This document shows positions 31,068 through 43,075 of a stretch of DNA of 64,000 nucleotides, one piece after another. This DNA comes from Erinaceus europaeus (taxonomy: Eukaryota; Chordata; Mammalia; Eulipotyphla; Erinaceidae). The DNA lies in contig NW_026647565.1 of the NCBI RefSeq assembly GCF_950295315.1, forward strand, positions 1-64,000, given 5' to 3'. Position 1 is the first letter of the stretch; each line of letters opens with the position of its first letter. The position numbers and the translations under genes are program-made. Below the pieces are notes generated by a model. It saw nothing but the letters and a program-made list of their open reading frames with translations, ran no database searches and was not told the DNA's origin.

Positions 31068-34000
31068 ATGGCACTACAACACATTAAATCCATAATATCA
31101 GTAAATGTCAATGGCTTAAACTCACCCATCAAAAGGCACAGAGTGGGAGGATGGATCAGAAAACATAACCCAATCATATGCTGCTTGCAAGAATCCCACT
31201 TGAACCAACAAGATAAACACAGACTTAAAGTGAAAGGATGGAAAACTATCCTACAGGCTAATGGACCAAAAAAAAAAAAAAAAAAGGCAGGAACAGCCAT
31301 TCTCATTTCTGACACAACAGATTTTAAATTAAATAAAGTAATAAAAGATAGGCAAGGTCATTACATAATTATTAAAAGATCAATCAGCCAAGAAAATATA
31401 ACAATTATTAACATCTATGCACCCAATGAGGGACCATCTAAATACATCAAACACCTTCTTAAAGAACTTCAAAAATACATCAATAGTAATACAATAATAG
31501 TGGGAGACTTTAACACCCAACTCTCACACTTAGACAGATCAAAAAAACACAGAATCAACAAAGAAACAAGAGAATTAAATGAAGAGATGGACAGACTAGA
31601 CCTCTTGGACATTTTCAGAGCTCTTCACCCCCCAAAATTGGAATACACATTCTTTTCAAATCCACACAACACATACTCAAGGATAGACCACATGTTAGGC
31701 CACAAAGACAGCATCAATAAATTCAAGAGCATTGAAATAATCCCAAGTATCTTCTCAGACCACAGTGGAGTAAAACTAACATTTAACAACAAACAGAAAA
31801 TTATTAAAAGTCACAGAATCTGGAAACTAAACAACATACTGCTTAAGAACCACTGGGTCAGAGAGACACTCAGCAGGAAATACAAATGTTCCTGGAAACA
31901 AATGAAAATGAAGACACAACCTATCAAAATATTTGGGACACAGCTAAAGCAGTACTGAGAGGGAAACTCATAGCCATACAATCACATATTAAGCAACAAG
32001 AAAAAACCCAAATAAACAACCTTACTACACACCTTAAGGACTTAGAGGAAGAGGAAAAAAGGAACCCTAAAGCAACCAGAAAGACAGAAATCACTAAAAT
32101 TAGAGCAGAAATAAACAACATCGAAAATAAGAGAACCATACAGAAGATCAATGAAGCCAAATGTTGGTTCTTTGAGAAATTAAACAATATTGACAAACCC
32201 CTAGCCAGACTCACTAAACAAAAAAGGGAGAAGACTGAAATTCATAGAATTGTACACGATAGAGGAGATATCACAACTGACACCACAGAAATCCAGAAAA
32301 TCATGCGAGACTTCTATGAAGAACTATACGCCACCAAGCTAGAAAATCTGGAAGAAATGGAAGAATTCCTAGAAGCATATGCCCTTCCAAAACTGAACCA
32401 AGAAGGACTACAAAACCTAAATGCACCAATCACAGACAAAGAAATCAAAACAGTTATTAAGAATCTCCCCAACAACAAAAGTCCTGGACCAGATGGCTTC
32501 ACAAATGAATTCTACAAAACCTTCAGGAAATAGTTAATACCCATACTCCTAAAGCTTTTCCATAAGATCAAAGAAACAGGGACTTTCCCTTCCACTTTCT
32601 ATGAAGCCAACATCACTATGATACCCAAAGCAGACAGAGACATAACAAAAAAGGAAAACTACAGACCAATATCTCTGATGAACATAGATTCTAAAATATT
32701 AAACAAGATCTTGGCCAACCGGATACAGCAGCACATCAAAAAGATTGTTCATCACGACGAAGTGAGATTCATCCCAGGAATGCAAGGCTGGTTCAACATC
32801 CATAAGTCAGTCTGTGTCATTCACCACATCAATAAAAACAAAGCCAAAAACCACATGATTATCTCAATAGATGCAGAGAAAGCCTTTGACAAAATCCAAC
32901 ACCCATTCATGCTCAAAACTCTACAAAAAATGGGAATAGATGGGAAATTCCTCAAGATAGTGGAATCCATATATAGCAAACCTACAGCCAACATCATACT
33001 CAATGGACAGAAGTTGAAAGCATTTCCCCTCAGATCAGGGACTAGACAGGGCTGCCCACTATGACCATTACTCTTCATCATAGTATTGCAAGTTCTTGCC
33101 ATAGCAATCAGGCAAGAGAAAGAAATCAAAGGATAGGAAGGGAAGAAGTCAAACTCTCACTATTTGCAGATGACATGATAGTATACATAGAAAAACCTAA
33201 AGAATCCAGTAGAAAACTACTGGAAGTTATTAGGCAATATAGCAAGGTATCAGGCTACAAAATCAGTGTACAAAAATCAGTGGCATTTCTCTATGCAAAC
33301 ACTAAAACTGAAGAAGAAGACATCCAGAAATCACTCCCATTCACTGTTGCAACAAAATCAATAAAATACCTAGGAGTAAAGCTGACCAAAGAAGTGAAAG
33401 ACTTGTATACTGAAAACTATGAGTCACTCTTCAAGGAAGTAGAAACTGATACCAAGAAATGGAAAGACATCCCATGCTCATGGATCGGAAGAATAAATAT
33501 CGTCAAAATGAATATTCTCCCCAGAGCCATATACAAATTTAATGCGATACCCATCAAAATTCCACCAAGCTTCTTTAAGAAAATAGAAAAAAAATTACAT
33601 TCATTTATCTGGAACCAAAAAACACCTAGAATTGCCAAAACGATCTTGAGGAAAAGAAACAGAAATGGAGGCATCACACTCCAAGATCTCTAACTATATT
33701 ATAATGCCATCATCATCAAAACACCCTGGTACTGGAACAAAAATAGGTACAATGACCAGTGGAACACAATGGAAAGCCCAGATCTAAACCCCCACACCTA
33801 TGGACATCTAATCTTTGATAAGGGGGCCCAAGGCATTAAATGGAAGGAGGCTCTCTTCAATAAATGATGCTGAGAAAACTGGGTTGTAACATGCAGAAGA
33901 ATGAAATTGAACCACCTTATCTCACCAGAAACAAAAATCAACTCCAAATGAATCAAAGACCTGGATGTCAGACCGGAAACTATCAAATACTTAAAGGAAA

Positions 34001-34886
34001 ACATTGGTGGAACACTTTCCCACCTAAAGCTCAAGGACATCTTTGATGATACAAACCCAATTGCAAGGAAGACTAAAGCAGAAACAAACCAATGGGACTA
34101 CATCAAATTGAAAAGCTTCTGCACAGCCAAAGAAACTATCACACAAAGAGACCCCTCACAGAATGGGAGAATATCTTCACATGCCAAACAGCAGACAAGA
34201 GACTAATCACCAAAATATACAGAGAACTCATCAAACTTAGCACCAAAAAAGCAAATGACCCCATCGAAAAATGGGCAGAGGATATGAACAAGACATTCAC
34301 TTCAGAGGAGATCCAAAAGGCTAACAAACATATGAAAAACTGTTCCAGGTCGCTGATTGTCAGAGAGATGCAAATAAAGACAACATTGAGATACCACCTC
34401 ACTCCTGTGAGAATGGCATACATCAAAAAGGACAGCAGCAACAAATGCTGGAGAGGCTGTGGGGACAGAGGAACCCTTCTACACTGCTGGTGGGAATGTA
34501 AATTGGTCCAGCCTCTCTGGAGAGCAGTCTGGAGAACCCTTACAAGGCTAGACATAGACCTTCCATATGACCCAGTAATTCCTCTTCTGGGGATATACCC
34601 CAAGGATTCCATAATGCCCAACCAAAAAGAGGTGTGTACTCCTATGTTCATAGCAGCACAATTCATAATAACTAAAACCTGGAAGCAACCCAGGTGCCCA
34701 ACAACAGATGAGTGGCTGAGAAAGCTGTGGTATATATACACAATGGAATACTATGCAGCTATCAAGAACAATGAACCCACCTTCTCTGACCCATCTTGGA
34801 CAGAGCTAGAAGGAATTATGTTAAGTGAGATAAGTCAGAAAGATAAAGATGAGTATGGGATGATCCCACTCATCAACAGAAGTTGA
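31068..34886 (+). pseudogene. L1 ORF2 (endonuclease-reverse transcriptase), disabled
   Basis: Active ORF2p nicks target DNA and copies L1 RNA into the genome. The endonuclease domain comes first, with NVNGLNS, CLQES, GDFN, RIDHM and SDHSG motifs between about 31100 and 31780. Reverse transcriptase follows, with SPGPDGF (about 32480), the YRPISL block (about 32660), SIDAEKAFD (about 32865) and FADD (about 33160). The C-terminal Cys-rich segment CWRGCGDRG...LLHCWWEC lies at about 34446-34495. Damage includes a frameshift near 31880, TAG 32531-32533, TGA 33062-33064, a 7-bp deletion near 33130 relative to the copy at 40980, TAA 33691-33693, and further stops and a shift between 33860 and 34140. 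Total span fits the usual size of about 1,275 codons. Confidence 0.95.
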
Positions 34887-36571
34887 CTTAGAAGATCTGA
34901 AAGGGAAACTAAAAGCAGGACCTGACCAAATTGTAAGTAGGGCACAAAAGTAAAAACCCTGTGGTAGGGGTAGACGTGCAGCTTCCTGTGCCAGTGGGGG
35001 GTGGGAGTGGGTGGGAGGGATGGGTTACAGTCTTTTGGTGGTAGGAATGGTGTTTATGTAAACTCCTAGCAAAATGTAGACATATAAATCAGTAGTTAAT
35101 TAATATGAGAGGGGGAAAATCAATTGTATGTCTCAAAGTTTCTCAAAACACAAACTGAATCTTTTTAATATATAGGCTGTGTATTTGATATGCAGACTCT
35201 CTCAAAAGCCTAGACCAAGTAGATTAGAAGCATCCAATAGCACAGCTATATACAAGATACTGGATACTGTACAGCAAACCATAACAAAAGGACTTTTCAA
35301 AGTTAACCCAATTACCAAATAATGTGATAATAACATTAACTATTGATTGTCTTTTGCAACACTTCATCTGCACTATTACAGTCTTTAGGTCCATGATTGT
35401 TCAACAATTTGTTTGGCTTTGTATGTTAACTCTCTTTTCAGCCACCAGGTTCTGGATGCTGACCAGACTTCCCTGGACAGACGACTCCATCAATGTGTAC
35501 TGGAGCACCACTTCCTCAGAGCCCCACCCTACGAGGGAAAGAGAGAGACAGACTGGGAGTATGGATCGACCAGTCAATGCCCATGTTCAGCGGGGAAGCA
35601 ATTACAGAAGCCAGACTTCCACCCTCTGCAACCTACAACTACCCTGGATCCATACTCTCAGAGAGATAGAGAGTGGGAAGGCTATCAGGGGAGGGGGTAG
35701 GAATGTGGAGATCAGGTTATGGGAATTGTGCGGAATTGTAGCCCTCTTATTCTATGGTTTTGTTAATGTCTCCTTTCTTAAATTAAAAAAAAAAACTGTA
35801 TGTTGCCACTTCAAAGTGCCATGAAGTATGAAGAAATCAATTAATCTTCTCCATTTTGTAATATGCAACTGAGTTGAATTATAGGGGACACATCAACACT
35901 ATTTGGAAAAGAATATTTGGGAAAGAATGTGTATTTTCATGACACAATAAACATTTTTCAAGTTTAAAGAAAAACATCTACACTTCAGTGAGCAATTTAT
36001 TTAAGACAAGATTATGTATGTGATTCTTTCTTTTAAAAGTTTCTATCAAAACTAAGTTAAATACTAAATATTTTGATGGCCACCCTATCCTCTTCTCCCT
36101 ATACACATGTACACTTAAACTAACCATTTTCTGTGAAGTCACCTGAAACCAGTGGGATGAGGAGCCTAGTCTAAGGGAACCCTTAGTGAAAAATAGCATT
36201 TCTTGAAGACTTTATGCTCAATCATTTTTGGTTTGTGGGAAGAACTTTGAAGGGTAACTCATGGTACATTTTCCTAACCATTTGCTACTCTTCTGTGTAG
36301 TTGCATGTTAAACATGATGACTTGCTGTATAGAAGCCATGTGTTGTCATAATGTAACATCATTAAACAAAGTGTTTAGAGCAGTTTTAGCAGAGCCAGAA
36401 CATGAACAAAAAAACCTGCAAATTAAAGTGTCATTTTGTGTAGTTGTTAAGGTTTCAAATGTCTCCAACTTTTTCTGGTAGGCCATATTGAGCATGTCAC
36501 AGTGAACATCTGAGATAGCGATTTGCTAGGCAATGTGCAATTCTCACTCCCCCCTTCTTTTTTAAAATCAG

Positions 36572-36785
36572 AGAAGAAAGAGTTCTTTATAATAATTTGG
36601 CTCAAATGTCTACACACATTGCTCCAGCGTCTGTAGCAGCATGTGTTTCTAGGATTGTTCTGGAAGAGAAAATGCAGAAACAGCAGGGAGCAGAAGCTAA
36701 ACAGGCAATCCGTGACTCATTAAAACAAGCATTGGTAGCCAACATTGTGGAGTGTGTGAAGACCCCAGATCCAACTTGCCTATAA
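36572..36785 (+). CDS. Candidate terminal coding exon, unrecognised protein
   Basis: A strong acceptor (pyrimidine run CCCCCCTTCTTTTTT then AAAATCAG, 36549-36571) precedes a 70-codon open frame that ends at TAA 36783-36785. Read from the acceptor, the frame uses the first exon base as the end of a split codon. The product is helix-friendly and charge-patterned (EEKMQKQQGAEAKQAIRD then LKQALVANIVECVKTPDP) and does not resemble L1, SINE or simple-repeat translation. A polyadenylation signal follows within 200 bp. I do not recognise the protein and see no upstream partner exon in the window, so this could also be a fragment of a processed pseudogene. Low-complexity chance coding is possible but less likely. 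Confidence 0.4.
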
Positions 36786-36965
36786 ACTTTTTTTACCAGC
36801 TGGACTTAGCATCTGTCAGAGTTTGGAAGGAAAGATAATCTGGTACAAATGATTTCAGTGTGTCGTATTTATTAACCTGCCACCTTACATAACTCTGCTG
36901 ATTGGGAACTCAGGGAAATGTTTGAGCAATGACACAGCTTATTGTTGGAATGTTGCAACTTCAGT

Positions 36966-36971
36966 AATAAA
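36966..36971 (+). promoter_or_regulatory. Possible polyadenylation signal for the candidate exon
   Basis: AATAAA lies 181 bp after the stop codon of the candidate exon, in repeat-free sequence. It would define a 3' UTR of about 200 bp. Confidence 0.3.
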
Positions 36972-38989
36972 GATGCAAGTTGCTATTTAAAAAATACACA
37001 GACCACAGAGTAATTGGAAAATGATAATGAAGCAAAGTTAAAAAGCCTCACAATCTTGAGAAATGTACGTGCCAGAAGAATAATTGAAATTCAGTTTGGA
37101 CTTTGATAATTTTCAATTTTTGCATTAATTAGGCAGGGAAAGTATTTTATTTTTAATAGTTGTCACATTAGCTTTGTTAACAGCTTTGATGTAAACAAAT
37201 GCCAAATAGGGAGCATTATCATGCCTTTTTCCAACTACTTACCATTCTGAATTAATGTTCTGCTTCTGTTGCTATATCCCTGACAATTGTTAGAAGAACA
37301 TCTTATGTTTTTTTTTTTGCCCCCCTATATTTTTACAACAGAACTGAAGGAAAGACAAATGAAGATTTCTGTAAAAGTCATGTTCATTTCTGTCTTAAAA
37401 CAGTTTTGACTTGTCTCACAGTTCATGGAGGACAAAGAACACCACTCCAGAAGTAAAAAATCTGACAAATAATTCAAACCTTATTTATTATTATTTCAAC
37501 TCCTTTTTTGCCTGAAAGTTTGCTTAAAATTATTTGGATAAAATAAGGAAAATATCACAAAGCTACTTCCCATTTCTTATCTAGATCACATGCCAGCAAT
37601 TTCAAATCACTGAGAATGTTCCCTTTTAGATACAAAATTGCACATATTTGCTCATAAAATATGAATAAGATGGTTTCTTACACTAAAATATAAACCTATC
37701 ATTTCAAAAATGAAAATTACAGAGACTTTGGGAAAAAATATCAGCTAAAGGAATGCTTCATGTTTTGCAATGGTTAGCCTATTATTTGTAGTTTTGAAAC
37801 TTTATTGGTCCCCAATCTAATCTTTTCTTAGTATAAAAACATTAACATATGGTTTAACACAGCACAGGGCTGGAAAGTCCATATCCCAAATGCACATTGT
37901 AAGCAGGGTGACATTCACACTAAATATCATCCCTCAGGGTCTGCACTCCATTTTACCTGGGATTGGAGAGCCATGAAATCCCTGGAAAAGTTGTTCATGA
38001 TTCTGAACCAAATGGTGCACAGTGTACTGAGATACTAACAGTGTATGTTCCTGCCAAAGGTTGTGGCTCAAATGTCTCTCTAAGTAACATTAAAAATCTG
38101 CTGCTTCATGCCTATGAATTTCAATATTTATGGCATTCAATAAAATGGTCCACTGTCAGAGAGAGTTGTGCCACTGTGCACTCTCTGAGCAGATGGGCAG
38201 CAATATGGCACATTTACATGGACCAGCTGTGGAGTGCAGAAATGGATGTTGGTCAGAGGCAGGGTACAGGCCCCACATCTGGAATTCTAACCAACTGGCC
38301 TGGTACCCATTGTAAACTTTCCTTCCCCAGAATGAGCTCTGATTTAGAGCTGCTCACTAGTGTGCCTTAAACTGCATCAAGAGTCCTCATTAACACAAGA
38401 GACTAGAGGGAGGTTAGGGCCTGGTATTCCTCTGTTGGGCATCTGTTAGAATCTGTGGATGGCACTCTGTAGTCAGTTATAGATGCACCCAGGGGAAGAT
38501 TCTCTCATGCATGATGCAATGTTCTCTACTTAACTGGTTTTTATAAAAAAGAGAGAGAGAGAGGTTTATTATAAACAATGCCACTTTCTCCATATTTTCA
38601 TTTCTAAATAGGTCAGAAAATAAACTGAGGGAAAGGACAATCCCTAGGATATTTTTAAACTTGGTAGAAATATCTATGTTTGGCCAAGTCTCAAATGGAA
38701 CACTGTTATTTTAGATACAATATGGGCAATATTTCAAAGTCACAACTAGAAATTTCTATAATACATAAAGTTCTTACACTAGCTCATCTCTTTGTCAAGT
38801 GACCACTATTCAAATCATCAGAAAAATAAGATAGTATTATTTCCTGTAGTTTAGAGCACTTGACTAAAATGATTTTAAAATACTGGTTTAAATACATTAC
38901 CAGTATGAATAAAATTAGTTTCTTTATGAAAATGCTCCTAAGGTATAATTTCCTAGTTTTATTTTTAATAAACTTTTTTTAAGATAAAG

Positions 38990-39021
<32 letters not shown>

Positions 39022-39165
39022 CTATAGCATTAAGCTTTTTTTTTTTTTAACCAAAGCATTGATAACTCCTGTTTTATGGTGGAGTGGGGGATTGGATCTT
39101 TGGAGCCTCAGGCATGAGAATCTCTTTGCATAACTATTATGCTGTCTACCCCCACCACATACTAC
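38990..39165 (-). mobile_element. Short SINE with (GA)n and poly-T tracts
   Basis: (GA)n at about 38996-39020 and a T run at 39038-39048 lie on the tail side. They are followed by 'GGAGCCTCAGGCATGAGAAT' and 'GCATAACTATTATGCTGTC', the complement of the short-SINE head. Confidence 0.7.
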
Positions 39166-39184
39166 CACATACTAAGCTTTTTCC

Positions 39185-39262
39185 AAAGACATAGGAGGCA
39201 GTCTTGAACCCGGGTTGCCCACATGGCAAAACAGCACGCTGTTCAGGTGAGCCCTGTCACTA
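39185..39262 (-). mobile_element. SINE fragment, diverged
   Basis: 'CTTGAACCCGGGTTGCCCAC' resembles a B-box complement. The element is incomplete. Confidence 0.45.
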
Positions 39263-39439
39263 ACCCTAGTAAACATTTTCTCTGGAGAAAATTCTCATTC
39301 TCCTCATTTCATTTTATTACTACTTTCCCCAACATTTCCTAACGATTCGTGTTAAAATTCACTTATCTTTAATGGTACCGTATCTTAAAAGTTGCTCAAA
39401 GCCTCATACTACTGATGATGCATTTTCTAAGCAATTTCT

Positions 39440-39640
39440 TTTTAGAAAAATTTCTATTGGGGAAGGGATTAATTATTTACAGTCAACAGTAAATTCAGTT
39501 GTTTGACATGTTTCTCAGTTTTCTGCAAAACATTCTAGCCCTCCACCTAAATCTTCCACCATCAAGCACCAGGACTTGAACTCCCACCATCACCCCTCAG
39601 AGTCCTTTACTTTGGTGTAATATACCAATATAAATTATTA
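39440..39640 (-). mobile_element. Older-subfamily L1 3' terminus
   Basis: Antisense 'TTTACAGTCAACAGTAAATT', 'TTTCTCAGTTTTCTGC' and 'CAGAGTCCTTTACTTTGGTG' occur in the same order as at 17891-18086 and 26284-26500. Confidence 0.75.
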
Positions 39641-39644
39641 TTAT

Positions 39645-39992
39645 TTTTTAATATTTACTTATTTATTTTCCCTTTTGTTGCCCTTGTTGTCATAAACAGA
39701 TTTTTCTTTCTGTCCTATCTAACAATGATGACAGCAATAACAACAGTAATAATACTACATTGTTGTAGTTATTATTGTTGTTATTGATGTTGTCATTGTT
39801 AGGACAGAGAGAAATGGAGATCGGAGGGGAAGACAGAGAATGTGAGAGAAAGATAAACACCTGCAGACCTGCTTCACCACCTGTGGAGCGACACCCCTGC
39901 AGGTGGGGAGCCGGGGGCTCGAACCGGGTTCCTTCCACTGGTCCTTGAGCCACATGTGCTTAAACCCGCTGCACTACCACCCGACTCCCTAT
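39645..39992 (-). mobile_element. ERI-type SINE, short form
   Basis: Antisense SINE ending 'GCACTACCACCCGACTCCC'. Its body carries an extra segment of about 60 bp (39690-39760) in which an ACAATGATG-type stretch appears inverted, so the tail region is locally rearranged. Confidence 0.85.
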
Positions 39993-40904
39993 AAGTGATT
40001 TTTTAACATATTTCCTACCTCTTCTCACTCCCCAAGAGAAACAAAAATATTTTAAATCACTCAATTCAACTAGTTTCCAAAGAGAATATGCTAACTTGAT
40101 TCTGTTTTTACAAGTATTTGAAGATCTTATAATTCAATAATTATCAACTTAAAAAATTGAAAGCAAACTGTACTCATGATATTTTGTTTTAATCTATAAA
40201 ATCAATTTTTGACTAGAACTCGCATAGATATTTTAAGTGATAATTAGTAATGAAAAGCTAAGAAGCTAAAGATATTGATTGAATCATTATTTGGCTGGCT
40301 GATTGAATGGCACTAGGGGTTAGTAATTAATTCTTTACTGTATAGCCATCTAAGATATAGTAGTTAGAGCAATGATTTATTTTTATAAAATGGCATCCAC
40401 TGTGGAAAATGTCCATGTAATATAGAGTACAGAAGCACACCTCTCAACAAAGAGAAAATATAAAGCAATAAAGAAAAGATGAACTACACTGAACACAGGA
40501 AATTATCCAATAAGAGGCATGGAAGTATTAAGAGCCATGCAGTGTTTAGGTAATTCATAGTGAATTCAAATTGACAATCCTCTAAGTGTGTATGATCATG
40601 GCAGTTTCAAATAATTCAGTGTGGGAACAATGTAATTTTCTATTATTTTTCAATCATGAATAAGGTTTGTGTTGGCAACTGAACATGCCAAATGTATCTT
40701 GTGTTTATTTATACAGAAAATGTCAATAGTAGAACATCCTAAACCCTCTTATAACCATTTTTATGGTCATGAGAAATTGTGAGAAAAAAATGTGTGATAG
40801 CTCTTTAGATGGAAATATGACTTTTTAACAAGGGGAGTATTGATAACAAAATGTATATGAAGGAAAGTGGACATGAACATTTCCAAATAGCTGTCTCTCT
40901 CCAT
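39993..40904. other. AT-rich DNA without recognised features
   Basis: No gene-like frame and no repeat shared with the rest of the window was seen. Confidence 0.5.
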
Positions 40905-40917
40905 CCACATCTTCATT

Positions 40918-43075
40918 GTGACTAATACAAGCTTCAGCATAGTATTGGAAGTTCTTGCCATCACAATCAGGCAAGAGAAAGAAATCAAAAGAATACAAAC
41001 TGGAAGGGAAGAAGTCAAGCTCTCACTATTTGCAGATGATATGATAGTATTCATAGAAAAATGCAGAGAATCTAGTGGAAAGATACTGGAAGTTATTAGG
41101 CAATATAGCAAGGTGTCAGGCTACAAAATCAGTGTACAAAAACCAGTGGCATTTCTTTATGCAAACACTAAATCTGAAGAAGAAGACATCCAGAAATCAC
41201 TCCCATTCACTGTTGCAGCAAAATCAATAACATACATAGGAGTAAATCTGACCAATGAAGCGAAAGACTTGTATACTGAAAACCATGAGCCTCTACTCAA
41301 GGAAATAAAAACTGATACCAAGAAATGGAAAGACATCCCATGCTCATGGATTGGAAGAATTAATATCATCAAAATGAATATTCTTCCCAGAGCCATATAC
41401 AAATTTAATGCAATACTCATCAAAGTTCCACCAAGCTTCTTTAAGAGAATAGAACAAAAACTACAGTCATTTATCTGAAACCAGAAAACACTTAGAATCA
41501 CCAAAATAATCTTGAGGAAAAGAAACAGAAATGGAGGCATCACACTAACAGATCTCAAATTACATTATAAGGCCATCACAATCAAAACAGTCTGGTACTG
41601 GAACAAAAATAGCTACAATGACCAGTGAAACAGAATGGAAAGCCCAGAACTAAAGCCCTGTTGTTAAAATTCGGAGGCTTTAGCTGGCCGGGCTAGCTTC
41701 ATGGGTGGGTAACAGAGACGACCAGAGACATACGGCTGGGCAGGGAAGCTGTATTTCTTTATTCAGGAACAACGATTCATAAACAAAACCAAACTAATCA
41801 CCAAACAGAACTCTGCTGCCTCTTTGCCCCAGCGGCAGCGCAAGCACTCTCTCTTACTCTCGAACTCTGGAACTCTCCCACTCTCACACTCTGGAACTCT
41901 GTCGGGGTTCCTAGGAGCGGGGCCAAGCAGGCCCGCGAAACTAACAGGACTGATCCAATTCTCTTAGCGCGGGAGAGCTAAAACAAACCAATGTAAAGCA
42001 TACAACAAACCCCCACACCTATGGACATCTAATCTTTGAAAAGGGGGCCCACAGTATTAAATGGAGGAAGAAGGCACTCTTCAATAAATGGTGTCTGGAA
42101 AACTGGGTTGAAACATGCAGATGAATGAAACTGAACCACTTTATCTCACCAGAAACAAAAGTCAACTCCAAATTGATCAAGGACATGAATGATCAAGGAC
42201 CTGAATTTTAGACCAGAAACTATTAAATACTTAGAGGAAAACACTGGTGGAACACTTTCCCACCTAAACCTCAAGGACATCTTTGATGATACAAACCCAA
42301 TTGCAAGGAAGACTAAAACAAAAACAAATCAATGGGACTACATCAAATTGAAAAGCTTCTGCACAGCCAAAAAAACCATCACACAAACAACGAGGCCCCT
42401 CACAGAATGGAAGACCTTCATATGCCATACATCAGACAAGAGACTAATAGCCAAAATATGTGAAGAGCTCAGCAAACTTAGCAACAGAAATGCAAATGAC
42501 CCCATCTATAAATGGGCAGAGGATATGAACAGAACATTCACTCTGTACATAAAATACCCAAAGGGCTAATAAACACTTGAAAAATTCCTCCAGGTCACTG
42601 ATTGTCATAGAAATGCAAATAAAAACAACATTGAGATACCACCTCACTCCTGTGAGAATGGTATAAATCAAAAAGGACAGGAGCAACAAATGCTGGGGAG
42701 GTTGTTGGGACAAAGGAACACTCTTACACTGCTGGTGGAAATGTAAATTGGTCCAGCCTCTGTGGAAAACATTCTGGAGAACTCTCACAAGGCTAGACAT
42801 GGACCTTCCATATGACTAAGTAATTTCTCTCCTAGAGATATACCCCAAGGACTCCATAACACCGAACCAAAAAGATACATAAACACTTTATTTTCATAGC
42901 AGCACAATTCATAATATCTAAAACCTGGAAGCAACCCAGGTGCCCATAAACAGAAGAATGGCTGAGAAAGCTGTGGTATCCACAATGGAATCCCATGCAG
43001 CTATGAAGAACAATGAACCCACTTTCTCTGACCCATCTTGGATGGAGCTAGGAGGAATTAAATTTAAGTGAGTTA
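40918..43075 (+). pseudogene. L1 ORF2 remnant, interrupted by an LTR
   Basis: An open stretch from 40918 to 41478 includes the FADD catalytic motif of reverse transcriptase (near 41030) and the following thumb and connection region. A stop at 41476-41478 breaks it. After the LTR the C-terminal part continues at 42189-42569 and on to about 43075, with frameshifts. It is closely similar to 33061-33693 and 33960-34880 of the other L1. Confidence 0.9.
41659..42007 (-). mobile_element. Solo LTR inside L1 ORF2
   Basis: A 349-bp element bounded by TGTTGTT and TACAACA. The flanks AAGCCC (41653-41658) and AACCCC (42008-42013) are a 6-bp duplication with one difference. The complement of its left part contains GAATAAAGAAATAC and GAAGCTAGCCCGGC, matching the polyadenylation and U5-like region of the other LTRs, so it reads on the minus strand. 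It is more GC-rich than its host. No internal viral sequence. Confidence 0.82.

Larger units (their letters stand above)
29618..35795 (+). mobile_element. Near full-length but dead L1 retrotransposon
   Basis: A non-LTR retrotransposon with part of a 5' UTR (29618-30099), ORF1 (30100-31014), a 53-bp spacer, ORF2 (31068-34886), a 3' UTR of about 0.9 kb and a terminal A tract at 35785-35795. The 5' UTR piece carries one unit that is present twice in the L1 at 46065-51225. Compared with other copies its 3' UTR lacks a central section of roughly 0.6-1.3 kb (join near 35360, 'TGTCTTTTGCAACACTTCAT'). Several stops and frameshifts in both ORFs mean it cannot make its own machinery. No clear target duplication was found. 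Confidence 0.95.
35796..38960. other. Repeat-poor DNA around a candidate exon
   Basis: About 3.2 kb free of the young SINE, L1 and LTR copies that surround it. Apart from the candidate exon at 36572-36785 and its polyadenylation signal, I see no defined feature. The 135-codon frame at 37963-38370 has no family resemblance and no splice context I trust. Confidence 0.5.

Noticed and set aside
31068..34886. Functional reverse transcriptase gene
   Set aside because: Several frameshifts and stop codons; it is a dead L1 ORF2.
37963..38370. 135-codon ORF in repeat-poor DNA
   Set aside because: No recognisable motif, no convincing splice sites, and composition typical of chance reading.
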